NCBI RefSeq assembly: GCF_012927045.1
Contig: NZ_JABBFW010000016.1
Coordinates: 1 to 64,000 of the forward strand
Origin: Azohydromonas caseinilytica
GTDB taxonomy: Bacteria; Pseudomonadota; Gammaproteobacteria; Burkholderiales; Burkholderiaceae_C
DNA length: 64,000 bases
Direction: 5' to 3'
Every line of letters starts with the position of its first letter. Within the stretch, counting starts at the first letter, position 1. Shown here piece after piece: positions 1 through 10,589 of this stretch. The position numbers and the translations under genes are program-made. The notes under the pieces are model-generated. The model saw only the letters and a program-made list of their open reading frames with translations. It ran no database searches and had not been told where the DNA came from.

Positions 1-290
1 TTCTGCGCCACGGCCACGCCCTGGCGCGGGTCGGCCGCGTCGTCCTCGGCCACGACCTCGAAAGTGACCTTCTGGCCGCCGACCTGGATGCCCTTGGCGT
101 TGAGCTCCTTGACGGCCAGCAGCAGGCTGTCGCGGTTGTCCACGCCATAGGCGGACTGCGGACCGGACAGCGGGCTGCTGAAGCCGATCTTCACGACCTG
201 CTGCGCCTGGGCGGCGAAGGAGGCGGCGGCCAGGGCGACGGGCATGAGCGCGGTGAGGAGCTGCCGCGCGCCGAGGGTGAACTGTTTCAT
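1..290 (-). CDS. ABC transporter substrate-binding protein, N-terminal part (cut by window edge)
   Basis: The frame opens with ATG at 288-290, behind a GGAG motif, and runs off the left edge, so only about 96 residues are visible. Residues 1-30 form a typical Sec signal peptide with a hydrophobic core and an AQA cleavage region. The mature start (VVKIGFSSPLSGPQSAYG) is the hallmark opening of periplasmic binding protein fold I receptors of the LivK/branched-chain amino-acid type. The role is periplasmic capture of a small solute for an ABC importer; the ligand cannot be told from this fragment. It lies downstream of glutamate dehydrogenase on the same strand, about 90 bp away, which fits amino-acid use. 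Confidence 0.85.
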   Translation of the reverse strand, partial: MKQFTLGARQLLTALMPVALAAASFAAQAQQVVKIGFSSPLSGPQSAYGVDNRDSLLLAVKELNAKGIQVGGQKVTFEVVAEDDAADPRQGVAVAQ

Positions 291-378
291 GAAGGTTCTC
301 CGTTGAGTTCTCAAACAAGTGGGACACCGGCCGGCCGGCCGGTTCCACATGGGTTGAAGCGGCGCCGCCGCAGCCGCT

Positions 379-1668
<1,290 letters not shown>

Positions 1669-1913
1669 GGCGATTCGGCCGGCGCCCAATGCCGGCTGGC
1701 GTTGACAAGACGGTGGAAGGGCTTGGTGCCCTCGGTGCGGCAAGGCGCCTGGTGCAGGTGGCCTGGCCCGGTAATGCGAAACGCCCCTTCAGTGCGGCTG
1801 CGGTTGGCGCCGGGCCATGCGGCTGACCGGCACACCCCGGTTGGCGTGAAGGGAAACAGGCTTCATGCGGGAGCTTGGGAGCTGCAAAGACATCAACGAC
1901 TGCGTATAGGAAA

Positions 1914-1928
1914 GATCGTATACGGTAG
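1914..1928. promoter_or_regulatory. Candidate GntR operator 1 (CGTATACG core)
   Basis: The 8-bp palindrome CGTATACG sits at 1917-1924 in the roughly 460-bp gap between gdhA and the divergent GntR gene. The same 8 bases recur at 2086-2093. FCD-type GntR regulators often bind GTATAC-centred palindromes, so this is a plausible operator. No other gene was seen in the gap (1669-2127), which is more A/T-rich than its surroundings. Confidence 0.45.
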
Positions 1929-2082
1929 ACGCATGTTTTGTGCCTAGGTGCAAACCACTATGCGCACCAACGAGGTGCTGGTTTGCAGCATTTGCTGGCG
2001 CCGAGTTGGTGAAGTGCTCCACCAAAGGCGCCGCAGCGGTGCGTGAGCACGTTGAAGTCCGGAGGCTCGGGGCATCTGGGAA

Positions 2083-2097
2083 TTTCGTATACGCTTC
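2083..2097. promoter_or_regulatory. Candidate GntR operator 2 (CGTATACG core)
   Basis: Second copy of CGTATACG, at 2086-2093, about 35 bp upstream of the GntR start. Its position suggests autoregulation, while the copy 169 bp away lies nearer to gdhA. Assignment rests on the repeated palindrome only. Confidence 0.45.
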
Positions 2098-2127
2098 GCC
2101 TCCGACTCCCGCTCCAAGGTGAACCCC

Positions 2128-2832
2128 GTGCCTCTTGACCTGAACGACGTCCCGAACCTGGGCCTGCCGCCCACGATCTCGGATGTCATTGCGAAGCACC
2201 TGCGCAACGCCATCGTCACGGGGCAACTGCACGAGGGCGAGCCGATCCGACAGGACGAGGTGGCCGCGATGTTCAAGGTCAGCAAGATCCCGGTGCGCGA
2301 GGCGCTGAAGCATCTGGAGGCCGAGGGCCTGGTCGCGTTCCAGCGCAACCGCGGCGCGGTGGTGCACAGCCTGTCGGAGTCCGAGATCGTGCAGATCTAC
2401 GAGGTGCGGGCGATGCTGGAGTCGAACGCGATGCGCCTGTCGGTGCCCAGGATGACCCCGGCGACGCTGGAGCGGGCGCAGCGGCTGTGCGACGAGTTCG
2501 CGCAGGAGCACGATCCTTTTCGCTGGGCCGAGCTGCACTGGGCTTTCCACTCCTGCCTGTACCAGGACGCGCAGCGGCCGTTCCTGATGAACCTGATCCA
2601 ATCCATCAACAACCGCACCGAGCGCTACCTGCACATCCAGCTGACCCGGGACGGCGGCCGGGACACGGCCGACACCGAGCACCAGGCGCTGGTGGATGCC
2701 TGCCGCCGCGACGACGCGGACGAGGCGGCCCGGCTGGTGCACGAGCACATCATGGCGGCCTGCGAGCTGCTGCGGCGCCATCTGCCCCAGCCGGACGCGC
2801 AGGACGGGGCGGCCGGCAAGGGCGGCGCGTAG
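2128..2832 (+). CDS. GntR family regulator, FCD (FadR/VanR) subfamily
   Basis: DNA-binding regulator of about 234 residues. The N-terminal winged helix is seen at residues 15-75 (GEPIRQDEVAAMFKVSKIPV, then REALKHLEAEGLV), and the C-terminal part from about residue 90 is an all-helical FCD ligand domain with conserved His residues (ELHWAFHSCLY; EHQALVDACRR). I prefer the GTG at 2128 because AAGGTGAA at 2116-2123 is well placed as ribosome site; the GTG at 2119 lies inside that motif. It is divergent from glutamate dehydrogenase and likely regulates itself and possibly gdhA through the CGTATACG sites. The effector is unknown; FCD regulators usually sense organic or amino acids. Confidence 0.85.
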   Translation: MPLDLNDVPNLGLPPTISDVIAKHLRNAIVTGQLHEGEPIRQDEVAAMFKVSKIPVREALKHLEAEGLVAFQRNRGAVVHSLSESEIVQIYEVRAMLESNAMRLSVPRMTPATLERAQRLCDEFAQEHDPFRWAELHWAFHSCLYQDAQRPFLMNLIQSINNRTERYLHIQLTRDGGRDTADTEHQALVDACRRDDADEAARLVHEHIMAACELLRRHLPQPDAQDGAAGKGGA

Positions 2833-2949
2833 CGTGCCCGAGGCCGCGGCCCGGCGCGCCGGCCGGCAGTCTGAAACGCTTGAGGGCATGGGGACTCGGG
2901 TCCGGGCAGGCAAGTTCACCGAAGGACCGCAACGATAGGGCCGGTGCTT

Positions 2950-2971
2950 CCGAATCTTTGTTCAAATTCGG
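2950..2971. promoter_or_regulatory. Inverted repeat CCGAAT-N10-ATTCGG upstream of lrp-like gene
   Basis: Perfect 6-bp arms separated by an A/T-rich 10-base centre, ending 25 bp before the Lrp-type start. The same half-site (CCGAA/TTCGG) forms a tighter palindrome upstream of putA at 3521-3535. This suggests a shared binding site for the Lrp-type protein. Confidence 0.4.
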
Positions 2972-2996
2972 CAGCTTCAGGCGAACAACTCTCTAC

Positions 2997-3476
2997 ATGC
3001 CCGACACCACTGAGCTGGACCGCATCGACCTCCTGATCCTCAGGACGCTGCAGGAGGACGGCCGCATGACCAATCTGAAGCTGGCCGAGGAGGTGGCGTT
3101 GTCGCCCACGGCCGTGCTGGCGCGGGTGCAGCGGCTCACGCGCGAGGGCTACATCCTGGGCTACGAGGCCCGGCTCAATCCGCTCAAGCTGCGCGCGGGC
3201 ATGCTGGTGTTCGTCGAGGTGCTGCTGGACAAGACCACGCCGCACATCTTCGAGCACTTCAAGGCGGCGGTGCAGGTGCACCAGCAGATCATGGAATGCC
3301 ACATGGTCGCCGGCGGCTTCGACTACCTGCTCAAGATCCGCTGCGCCGACATGGAGGCCTACCGCCATTTCGCCGGCACGGTGCTGTGGCTGCTGCCCGG
3401 CGTGCGCGAGACGCGCACCTACGCGGTCATGGAGGAGGTGAAGCACTCCACCCATCTCCCGCTGTCCGGGATGTGA
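2997..3476 (+). CDS. Lrp/AsnC family transcriptional regulator, probable regulator of putA
   Basis: 159-residue regulator. Residues 5-60 carry the Lrp helix-turn-helix (LDRIDLLILRTLQEDGRMTN; LAEEVALSPTAVLARVQRL) and the rest is the RAM/AsnC ligand domain, with VAGGFDYLLKIRCADMEAY as its core. The start is the ATG that opens the family-typical protein; longer frames would add unrelated arginine-rich sequence. It lies 137 bp upstream of putA on the same strand. Lrp-type activators next to proline or branched-chain amino-acid catabolic genes (PutR, BkdR) are well known, and this PutA has no DNA-binding domain of its own. Proline-responsive control of putA is therefore likely but inferred. Confidence 0.88.
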   Translation: MPDTTELDRIDLLILRTLQEDGRMTNLKLAEEVALSPTAVLARVQRLTREGYILGYEARLNPLKLRAGMLVFVEVLLDKTTPHIFEHFKAAVQVHQQIMECHMVAGGFDYLLKIRCADMEAYRHFAGTVLWLLPGVRETRTYAVMEEVKHSTHLPLSGM

Positions 3477-3520
3477 GCCTCGAACAAGCCACCAGCCATC
3501 CGGCCGTTGGCCGTGGGCTG

Positions 3521-3535
3521 CCGAAGAATATTCGG
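3521..3535. promoter_or_regulatory. 15-bp palindrome upstream of putA, candidate Lrp site
   Basis: CCGAAGAATATTCGG has 5-bp arms and a perfect GAATATTC centre, giving the 15-bp length and A/T-rich middle typical of Lrp sites. It lies about 80 bp before the putA start and shares its half-site with 2950-2971. Confidence 0.42.
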
Positions 3536-3613
3536 TGTGGCGACGTGGTTACGGTGAAAGATGCGGAGTGATTTGATCCACAGTCTTGTCATTGCGCTTT
3601 ACCCGCCCGTGAC

Positions 3614-6600
3614 ATGAACACCCCGTCCACCTCCCTGATCCCGTTTGCGGAATTCCTGCATCCCGTGGCCTTCGGCTCCGAGTTGCGCGAGGCCATCACG
3701 GCCGCCTGGCGCAAGCCGGAGGTCGAGGCGCTGCCGATGCTGGCCGAGCTGGCGCGGCTGCCCGCGCCGCTGAAGGCGCAGACGCAGGCGCTGGCCGCGC
3801 GCATCGCCTCGACGCTGCGCGACAGGAAGCCCTCCGCGGGCCGCGCCGGCCTGGTGCAGGGGCTGCTGCAGGAGTACGCGCTGTCGTCGCAGGAGGGCGT
3901 GGCGCTGATGTGCCTGGCCGAGGCGCTGCTGCGCATTCCGGACCGCGAGACGCGCGACGCGCTGATCCGCGACAAGATCTCGCGCGGCCAGTGGCACGCG
4001 CACCTGGGCAGGAGCCCGTCGCTGTTCGTCAACGCCGCCACCTGGGGCCTGCTGATCACGGGCCGGCTCACGGCCACGCACAGCGAGTCGGGGCTGTCGG
4101 CCGCGCTGGGGCGCATGGTGGCCGTGGGCGGCGAGCCGCTGATCCGCAAGAGCGTGGACATGGCCATGCGAGTGATGGGCGAGCAGTTCGTCACCGGCGA
4201 AACCATCGAGCAGGCGCTGGGCAACGCCCGCGTGCGCGAGGCCGAGGGTTTCAGATACTCCTACGACATGCTGGGCGAGGCGGCGCTGACGGCGCACGAC
4301 GCGCAGCGCTACCTGCAGTCCTACGAGCGCGCCATCCATGCCATCGGCAAGGCGTCAGCGGGGCGAGGCATCTACGAAGGGCCTGGCATCTCGATAAAAC
4401 TCTCGGCGCTGCACCCGCGCTACAGCCGCGCGCAGTACGACCGCGTCATGGACGAGCTCTACCCGGTGCTGCTGCGCCTGGCCGCGCTGGCCAAGCGCTA
4501 CGACATCGGCCTCAACATCGACGCCGAGGAGGCGGATCGGCTGGAGATCTCGCTGGACTTGCTGGAGCGGCTGTGCTTCGAGCCGACGCTCAAGGGCTGG
4601 AACGGCATCGGCTTCGTGATCCAGGCCTACCAGAAGCGCTGCCCCTACGTGATCGACTACATCATCGACCTGGCCCGCCGCAGCGATCGCCGGCTGATGA
4701 TCCGCCTGGTCAAGGGCGCGTACTGGGACTCCGAGATCAAGCGCGCCCAGCTCGACGGGCAGGACGGCTACCCGGTCTACACGCGCAAGCACCACACCGA
4801 CATCTCCTACGTTGCCTGCGCGCGCAAGCTGCTCTCCGCGCCGCAGCAGGTGTATCCGCAGTTCGCCACGCACAACGCGCACACGCTGGCGGCCATCTAC
4901 CACCTGGCCGACCCCGCGAGCTACCAGCCGGGGCAGTACGAGTTCCAGTGCCTGCACGGCATGGGCGAGCCGCTGTATGAGCAGGTGGTGGGCACCGGGG
5001 CGGGCAAGCTGGGCCGGCCCTGCCGCGTCTACGCGCCGGTGGGCACGCACGAGACGCTGCTGGCCTACCTGGTGCGGCGCCTGCTGGAGAACGGTGCCAA
5101 CACCTCCTTCGTCAACCGCATTGCCGACACCTCCATCTCCATCGACGAGCTGGTGCGCGACCCGATCGACGTGGCCGATGAGCTGGCGCAGAAGGAAGGC
5201 CGCTTCGGCCTGCCGCATCCGGCCATCCCGGCGCCGCGCGAGCTGTACGGCCCGACGCGCCCGAACTCGCGTGGCATCGACCTGAGCAACGAGCATGAGC
5301 TGGCCCGGTTGCAGGCCGCGCTGCGCGCCAGCGCCGCCGAAACCTGGACGGCCGAGCCGCTGCTGGCGGCCGGCACGGTGGCCGGCGCGCGCGAGGCGGT
5401 GCGCAACCCCGCCGACCATGGCGACGTGGTGGGCCACGTGCAGAACGCCACGGCCGAGCATGTGGACCTGGCCTTCGACCACGCCGCCGAGGCCGCGCCG
5501 CGCTGGGCGGCGACGCCGCCGGCCGCGCGCGCCGACATGCTCGACCGCGCCGCGAACCGGCTGGAAGAGGACATGCCGCGCCTGATGGGCCTGCTCATCC
5601 GCGAGGCGGGCAAGACGGCGGCCAACGCCATTGCCGAGGTGCGCGAGGCGGTGGACTTCCTGCGCTACTACGCGCGCCAGGTCCGCAGCGATTTCCAGCC
5701 CGGCTCGCATGTGCCGGTCGGCCCGGTGGTGTGCATCAGCCCCTGGAATTTCCCGCTGGCCATCTTCATGGGGCAGGTGTCGGCGGCGCTGGCCGCGGGC
5801 AACCCGGTGCTGGCCAAGCCGGCCGAGCAGACGCCGCTGATCGCCGCCGAGGCCGTGCGCGCGCTGTGGGCCGCGGGCGTGCCGCGCGACGTGCTGCAGT
5901 TCCTGCCCGGCGCGGGCGAGGTGGTGGGCGCGCGCCTGGTGGGCGACGCGCGCGTGCGCGGCGTGCTGTTCACGGGCTCGACCGAGGTCGCGCGCATCCT
6001 GCAGCGCGCCGTGTCCGGCCGGCTCGATGCCAACGGGCGTCCCATCCCGCTGATCGCCGAGACCGGTGGCCAGAACGCGATGATCGTGGACTCCTCGGCC
6101 CTGGCCGAGCAGGTGGTGGCCGACGTGCTGGCCTCCGCCTTCGACAGCGCCGGCCAGCGCTGCTCGGCGCTGCGCGTGCTGTGCGTGCAGGAGGACTTGG
6201 CGGACCGCCTGATCGAGATGCTGCTGGGCGCCATGGCCGAGTGGCGCGTCGGCAGCCCGGACCGGCTCGCGGTGGACGTGGGCCCGGTGATCGATGCGGA
6301 GGCCCTGGCCGGCATCGAGAAGCACGTCGAAGGCATGCGCGCCAAGGGCCGCCGCGTGCACCAACTCGGCGCCTGCGACGCGGCCGTGCTGCGGCGGGGT
6401 ACCTTCATGCTGCCCACGGTGATCGAGCTGGAGCAGCTGTCGGAGCTGCAGCGCGAGGTGTTCGGCCCGGTGCTGCACGTGATCCGTTACCAGCGCGACG
6501 ATCTGGACGCGCTGCTGGCGCAGATCAACGCCACGGGCTATGGCCTCACGCTGGGCCTGCACACCCGCATCGACGAGACCATCGGCCGGGTGCTGAAGGC

Positions 6601-7360
6601 GGCGCACGCGGGCAACATCTACGTGAACCGCAACATCGTCGGCGCCGTGGTGGGCGTGCAGCCCTTCGGCGGGGAAGGCCTGTCCGGCACCGGCCCCAAG
6701 GCCGGCGGCCCGCTGTACCTGTACCGGCTGCTGTCCCAGCGCCCGGGCGACGTGATGACGCGGCTGTTCGAGCCGGGCGGCGCGCTGGACCTGGGGCCTT
6801 ATGGCCGGGACATGCCGCCGGCGCTGCATGCGCTGCAGGAGTGGGCGCGCAGCCAGTCCAGGCTGCCGCTGGCGCAGGCCTGCCAGCGCTTCCACCAGCA
6901 GTCCCGCAGCGGCGCCTCGCAGACGCTGCCCGGGCCGACGGGCGAGAAGAACGTCTACGGCATTGCCGCGCGCGAGGCCGTGCTGAGCCTGGCCGGCAGC
7001 GACGACGACCGCCTGATGCAGCTGGCCGCGGTGCTGGCGGTGGGCAGCCGCTGCGTGTGGCCGGTGGAGTGCGGCCCGCTGCTGGAGAAGCTGCCCGCGC
7101 AGGTGCAGGGCAGCGTCGTGCTGGCCCGCGACTGGGGCTCGCCGGAAGTGAGCTTCGACGCCGCGCTGTTCCACGGCAGCACCTCGGAGCTGCAAGGCAT
7201 CCGGCGCCGGCTGGCGGAGCGGCCCGGCCCCATCGTCGGCATCGAGCGGCTGCAGCCGGGCGAAGTTGACGTGCCGCTGGAGCGGCTGGTGGTTGAGAAG
7301 GCGACCAGCATCAACACCGCGGCCGCCGGCGGCAACGCCTCGCTGATGACCATCGGCTGA
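3614..7360 (+). CDS. putA: Bifunctional proline dehydrogenase / L-glutamate gamma-semialdehyde dehydrogenase
   Basis: Oxidises proline to glutamate in two steps at the inner membrane face, passing electrons through FAD to quinone and then to NAD. The 1248-residue protein has an N-terminal helical arm, a PRODH barrel at about 190-500 (EGPGISIKLSALHPRY, LMIRLVKGAYWDSEIK, FATHNAHTLAAI), and an aldehyde dehydrogenase domain at about 560-1030. The latter shows SPWNFPLAIFMGQ, FTGSTEVARI, Glu in LIAETGGQNAMIVDS and catalytic Cys850 in GQRCSALRV. A C-terminal domain with the LPGPTGEKN motif closes it. The ribbon-helix-helix repressor domain of enteric PutA is missing: the protein starts directly at the dimerisation arm. 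The Lrp-type gene just upstream probably supplies regulation. Confidence 0.96.
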   Translation: MNTPSTSLIPFAEFLHPVAFGSELREAITAAWRKPEVEALPMLAELARLPAPLKAQTQALAARIASTLRDRKPSAGRAGLVQGLLQEYALSSQEGVALMCLAEALLRIPDRETRDALIRDKISRGQWHAHLGRSPSLFVNAATWGLLITGRLTATHSESGLSAALGRMVAVGGEPLIRKSVDMAMRVMGEQFVTGETIEQALGNARVREAEGFRYSYDMLGEAALTAHDAQRYLQSYERAIHAIGKASAGRGIYEGPGISIKLSALHPRYSRAQYDRVMDELYPVLLRLAALAKRYDIGLNIDAEEADRLEISLDLLERLCFEPTLKGWNGIGFVIQAYQKRCPYVIDYIIDLARRSDRRLMIRLVKGAYWDSEIKRAQLDGQDGYPVYTRKHHTDISYVACARKLLSAPQQVYPQFATHNAHTLAAIYHLADPASYQPGQYEFQCLHGMGEPLYEQVVGTGAGKLGRPCRVYAPVGTHETLLAYLVRRLLENGANTSFVNRIADTSISIDELVRDPIDVADELAQKEGRFGLPHPAIPAPRELYGPTRPNSRGIDLSNEHELARLQAALRASAAETWTAEPLLAAGTVAGAREAVRNPADHGDVVGHVQNATAEHVDLAFDHAAEAAPRWAATPPAARADMLDRAANRLEEDMPRLMGLLIREAGKTAANAIAEVREAVDFLRYYARQVRSDFQPGSHVPVGPVVCISPWNFPLAIFMGQVSAALAAGNPVLAKPAEQTPLIAAEAVRALWAAGVPRDVLQFLPGAGEVVGARLVGDARVRGVLFTGSTEVARILQRAVSGRLDANGRPIPLIAETGGQNAMIVDSSALAEQVVADVLASAFDSAGQRCSALRVLCVQEDLADRLIEMLLGAMAEWRVGSPDRLAVDVGPVIDAEALAGIEKHVEGMRAKGRRVHQLGACDAAVLRRGTFMLPTVIELEQLSELQREVFGPVLHVIRYQRDDLDALLAQINATGYGLTLGLHTRIDETIGRVLKAAHAGNIYVNRNIVGAVVGVQPFGGEGLSGTGPKAGGPLYLYRLLSQRPGDVMTRLFEPGGALDLGPYGRDMPPALHALQEWARSQSRLPLAQACQRFHQQSRSGASQTLPGPTGEKNVYGIAAREAVLSLAGSDDDRLMQLAAVLAVGSRCVWPVECGPLLEKLPAQVQGSVVLARDWGSPEVSFDAALFHGSTSELQGIRRRLAERPGPIVGIERLQPGEVDVPLERLVVEKATSINTAAAGGNASLMTIG

Positions 7361-7419
7361 GCTTCGGGCGCACGGTCGCAGTGTCCGGACGGCGCTCGCC
7401 GTCTGGCACATTCGCGGCC

Positions 7420-8322
7420 ATGCGCCACGATCTGACCAGCCTGGAGCTCTTCGTCGCGGTTGCCGAGTGCGGCAACCTGACCCGCGCTGCCGAGCGCCAG
7501 CACCTGGCGGTCTCGGCCGTGAGCAAGCGCATTGGCGAGCTCGAAGCGCTGGCGCGCACGCCGCTGCTCGTGCGCCAGCCGCGCGGCGTGGCGCTGACGC
7601 CGGCCGGGCAGTCGCTGCTGCATCATGCGCGCCAGATGCTGCTGCTGGTGCGGCGCATGGACGAGGAACTGGGCCAGTACGCCGGTGGCATGAAAGGCCA
7701 CATCCGGCTGCATGCCGTGGCTTCCGCGCTGACGCAGTTCCTGCCCGAGGAGCTGGAGGCCTTCCTCACGCGCCATCCGGACGTGCAGGTCTCGCTGGAG
7801 GAGCGCACCGGCAAGGCCGTGGCCCGCGCCGTGGCCGATGGCAGCGCCGACCTGGGCATCGTCGCCAGCGCCGCGGCGCAGGCCGGGCTCGACACGCTGC
7901 CCTACCGCACCGACCGGCTGATGCTGGGGGTGCCCAGGGATCATCCGCTGGCACGGCGCAAGGCCGTGCGCTTCGCCGACGCGCTGGCCTATCCCTTCGT
8001 CGGCCCCCATGCCGAAAGCTCGCTGTCGGCGCTGATGCAGCAGGGCGCCCAGGCCTGCGGCCGCGCGCTGCAGCAGCGCGTCCAGGTCAGCAGCTTCGAT
8101 GCCATGTGCCGGCTGGTGGAGACGCGGCTGGGCATCACGCTGCTGCCAGCCGGCGTGCTGGCGCCCCATGTCGCGGCCGGGCGCCTGCAGGGCGTCGATC
8201 TGAAAGAGGCCTGGGCCGAGCGGCACATGGCCATCGTGGTCCGCGACACGCAGGCGCTCAGCCACATCACCCGCGCGCTCATCGCGCACCTGCAGCAGGC
8301 TGCGGGCAGCAGCCGCGGCTGA
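7420..8322 (+). CDS. LysR family transcriptional regulator
   Basis: 300-residue LysR protein. The winged helix at residues 1-60 reads LTSLELFVAVAECGNLTRAA and SAVSKRIGELEALARTPLLV; the rest is the two-lobed effector domain. I chose the ATG at 7420 (MRHDLTSLEL), the normal family start; an upstream GTG would add 13 unlike residues. It follows putA on the same strand with a 60-bp gap. LysR regulators with this layout often control a neighbouring transporter or catabolic gene, but no clear target is adjacent. The 204 bp to the next gene hold only that gene's leader. Confidence 0.87.
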   Translation: MRHDLTSLELFVAVAECGNLTRAAERQHLAVSAVSKRIGELEALARTPLLVRQPRGVALTPAGQSLLHHARQMLLLVRRMDEELGQYAGGMKGHIRLHAVASALTQFLPEELEAFLTRHPDVQVSLEERTGKAVARAVADGSADLGIVASAAAQAGLDTLPYRTDRLMLGVPRDHPLARRKAVRFADALAYPFVGPHAESSLSALMQQGAQACGRALQQRVQVSSFDAMCRLVETRLGITLLPAGVLAPHVAAGRLQGVDLKEAWAERHMAIVVRDTQALSHITRALIAHLQQAAGSSRG

Positions 8323-8526
8323 CCTCGCTCCAACTCCAGTTCAGCACGCAGACGGGTCCGCTGGGTCGAGTCCTTCGACCGGTGGCCGCCTACTCCATCT
8401 CTGTTGCCAGCAGATGAATATGCTGGTGTAAGCACCGATTGACGCGAGGGAATTTGTCTCGGCCGGGTTGATGCAATAGTTACACTCGTTAACCCTGATC
8501 AAAAACATCCTCTCGGAGGCCGTTGC

Positions 8527-10260
8527 ATGCGTACCAAGTCAATGAAGCTGGGCACCAAGCTTGGCCTGGCGTTCGCGGTTCTTGTGCTGTTGACCCTGAG
8601 CGTGGGCGGCTTTGCGCTGAGCCGGCTTTCCAGCGTGAACGAGCGCATGCAGGAGCTGGCGGACGACAAGCTGCCGAGCATCAAGGCGCTCGGTGAGCTG
8701 CGCGCAACGGCCAACCAGTTGCGCCGGCAGGAGTCCGATCACGTGATCTCCTCGGAAGCCGCGGAGCGCAGCGCGGTCGAGGCACGGATCAACGAGGGCA
8801 AGGCCGCCTTCCAGGACAAGCAGAAGGCTTACGAGGCCCTGCTCTCCTCGCCCGAGGAGCGTGCCGGCTACGAAGAGTTCAAGAAGCGGCGCGACGCTTA
8901 TCTGGCGCTGCATGAGCAGCTCATTGCTCTCTCGCGCGCCGGCGAGGAACGCATGGAGGACACCAAGGCGCTGTACCGTGGCGCCTCGCGGAGCGCCTTC
9001 AACGCCATGGCCGACGAGATCGGCAAGCTAGTGGACATCAACGACAGGGCCTCCGAGGCCTCCGCGGCGGCTGCGCGCGCAACGTATCACTCGGCGCTCT
9101 GGTGGACGACCGCGCTCGTGGCCGCCGCGGTGGTGCTGGCCGCGGCACTGGGCACCCTGATCGTGCGCAGCGTGCTGCGCCAGCTCGGCGGCGAGCCGGC
9201 CGAGGCCGCGGCGCTGGCGCAGCGCGTCGCCGACGGCGACCTCAGCGTGCCGATCGAACTGCGTACCGGCGACCGCGACAGCCTGTTGGCCGCGCTCAAG
9301 CGCATGCAGGAAAGCCTGGCCATCATCGTCGCCACCGTGCGCGCCAATGCGGAAGGCGTGGCCGCGGCCTCGGCCCAGATTTCGCAGGGCAACAACGATC
9401 TGTCGAGCCGCACCGAGGAGCAGGCCTCGGCGCTGGAGCAGACCGCGGCCTCGATGGAGCAGCTGGCGGCCACGGTCAAGCAGAATGCCGACAACGCGGT
9501 GCAGGGCAACCAGCTGGCGGCGAGCGCTTCCCAGGTCGCGGTGCAGGGCGGCGAGGTGGTGAGCCAGGTCGTGGACACCATGCAGGAGATCAACGCCAGC
9601 TCGCGCAAGATCGCCGAGATCATCAGCGTGATCGACGCCATCGCGTTCCAGACCAACATCCTGGCGCTCAATGCGGCCGTCGAGGCAGCCCGGGCGGGTG
9701 AACAGGGGCGGGGCTTCGCCGTGGTGGCCGGCGAGGTGCGCAACCTGGCGCAGCGCAGCGCACAGGCGGCCAAGGAGATCAAGGAGCTCATCCAGACCAG
9801 CGTCGAGCGCGTGGAGCAGGGCACCGAGCTGGTGGATCGCGCCGGGGCGACGATGAACGAGGTGGTCGCCTCCATTCGCCGGGTGACGAACCTCATGAGC
9901 GACATCAGCGCGGCCAGCAGGGAGCAGAGCTCGGGTGTGGCGCAGGTCGGCGAGGCCGTTTTCGAGATGGACAAGGCCACGCAACAGAATGCCGCGCTGG
10001 TCGAGGAAAGCGCCGCGGCGGCGCAAAGCCTGAAGCTGCAGGCCGATCAGCTGGTGAATACCGTGGCGGTGTTCAAGCTGGCCCAGGCCGGTGCCGCCGC
10101 AACCGTAGCGCCCGGGCCTGCGGCCTCGGGCGGCACGGAGCGTGCGGACCCCGGCCGCGCGGACAACGTGATGCGGCTCGACTTCCGGCGCGGGGCGGCC
10201 CAGCCCACGCCCGGCAAGGCGGCGGCGAACGCGGACGCCGAGGAGTGGGCAACGCTCTGA
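8527..10260 (+). CDS. Methyl-accepting chemotaxis protein (4HB sensor, HAMP, signalling domain)
   Basis: Inner-membrane chemoreceptor of 577 residues. Transmembrane helix 1 lies at about 12-32 and helix 2 at about 190-212, flanking a four-helix-bundle periplasmic sensor. A HAMP domain follows, then a long coiled-coil signalling domain whose hairpin tip is fully conserved ([39 protein letters not shown]). The last residues (EEWATL) resemble a worn CheR/CheB tether pentapeptide. CGGAGG is well placed as ribosome site. No che genes are nearby, so it is an orphan receptor feeding a distant array. The ligand is unknown. Confidence 0.93.
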   Translation: MRTKSMKLGTKLGLAFAVLVLLTLSVGGFALSRLSSVNERMQELADDKLPSIKALGELRATANQLRRQESDHVISSEAAERSAVEARINEGKAAFQDKQKAYEALLSSPEERAGYEEFKKRRDAYLALHEQLIALSRAGEERMEDTKALYRGASRSAFNAMADEIGKLVDINDRASEASAAAARATYHSALWWTTALVAAAVVLAAALGTLIVRSVLRQLGGEPAEAAALAQRVADGDLSVPIELRTGDRDSLLAALKRMQESLAIIVATVRANAEGVAAASAQISQGNNDLSSRTEEQASALEQTAASMEQLAATVKQNADNAVQGNQLAASASQVAVQGGEVVSQVVDTMQEINASSRKIAEIISVIDAIAFQTNILALNAAVEAARAGEQGRGFAVVAGEVRNLAQRSAQAAKEIKELIQTSVERVEQGTELVDRAGATMNEVVASIRRVTNLMSDISAASREQSSGVAQVGEAVFEMDKATQQNAALVEESAAAAQSLKLQADQLVNTVAVFKLAQAGAAATVAPGPAASGGTERADPGRADNVMRLDFRRGAAQPTPGKAAANADAEEWATL

Positions 10261-10341
10261 ACCGCACGGCCTGACCAGCCCGGTGCAGCGGCCGGGCCGC
10301 TGGCGACTACGATGGCGGTCCTGTCGTTCAATCGCCTCTCG

Positions 10342-10506
10342 ATGTCTATGCGAGTCTTCCTGGCTTTGGTTTTTGCGCTGTCTTCCCTGTATGGCTGTGC
10401 CGTGTACACGCCTGCGGGCTCCGTGGTGGTCGATCCGGCGGACCGGCCCAGCGGCGGAGGCGGCAATTTCTGCCCGCCTGGTCAAGCCAAGAAGGGCCGC
10501 TGCTGA
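10342..10506 (+). CDS. Small putative lipoprotein, unknown function
   Basis: Short protein of about 54 residues with a lipoprotein signal peptide: a positively charged start, a hydrophobic core (VFLALVFALSSL) and a lipobox ending LYGC. The mature part is glycine/proline-rich and ends in a basic tail (GQAKKGRC). ATGs at 10312, 10342 and 10348 are all in frame and none has a clear ribosome site; 10342 gives the most typical signal peptide. Similar small lipoproteins with a VxVDP stretch occur in Burkholderiales. No function can be given. Confidence 0.6.
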   Translation: MSMRVFLALVFALSSLYGCAVYTPAGSVVVDPADRPSGGGGNFCPPGQAKKGRC

Positions 10507-10589
10507 CGCCGGTCTTCGTTCAGGCGCTTGCCCGGCATCGGCCTGCTCGGACCTGACCAGGCACTTTCACCGGCAAGCACGAACTGGAA

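Noticed and set aside
4355-7411. 1018-codon open frame on the minus strand opposite putA
   Set aside because: It mirrors the strong third-position G/C bias of putA; the protein would be His/Arg/Gln-rich low complexity with no domain.
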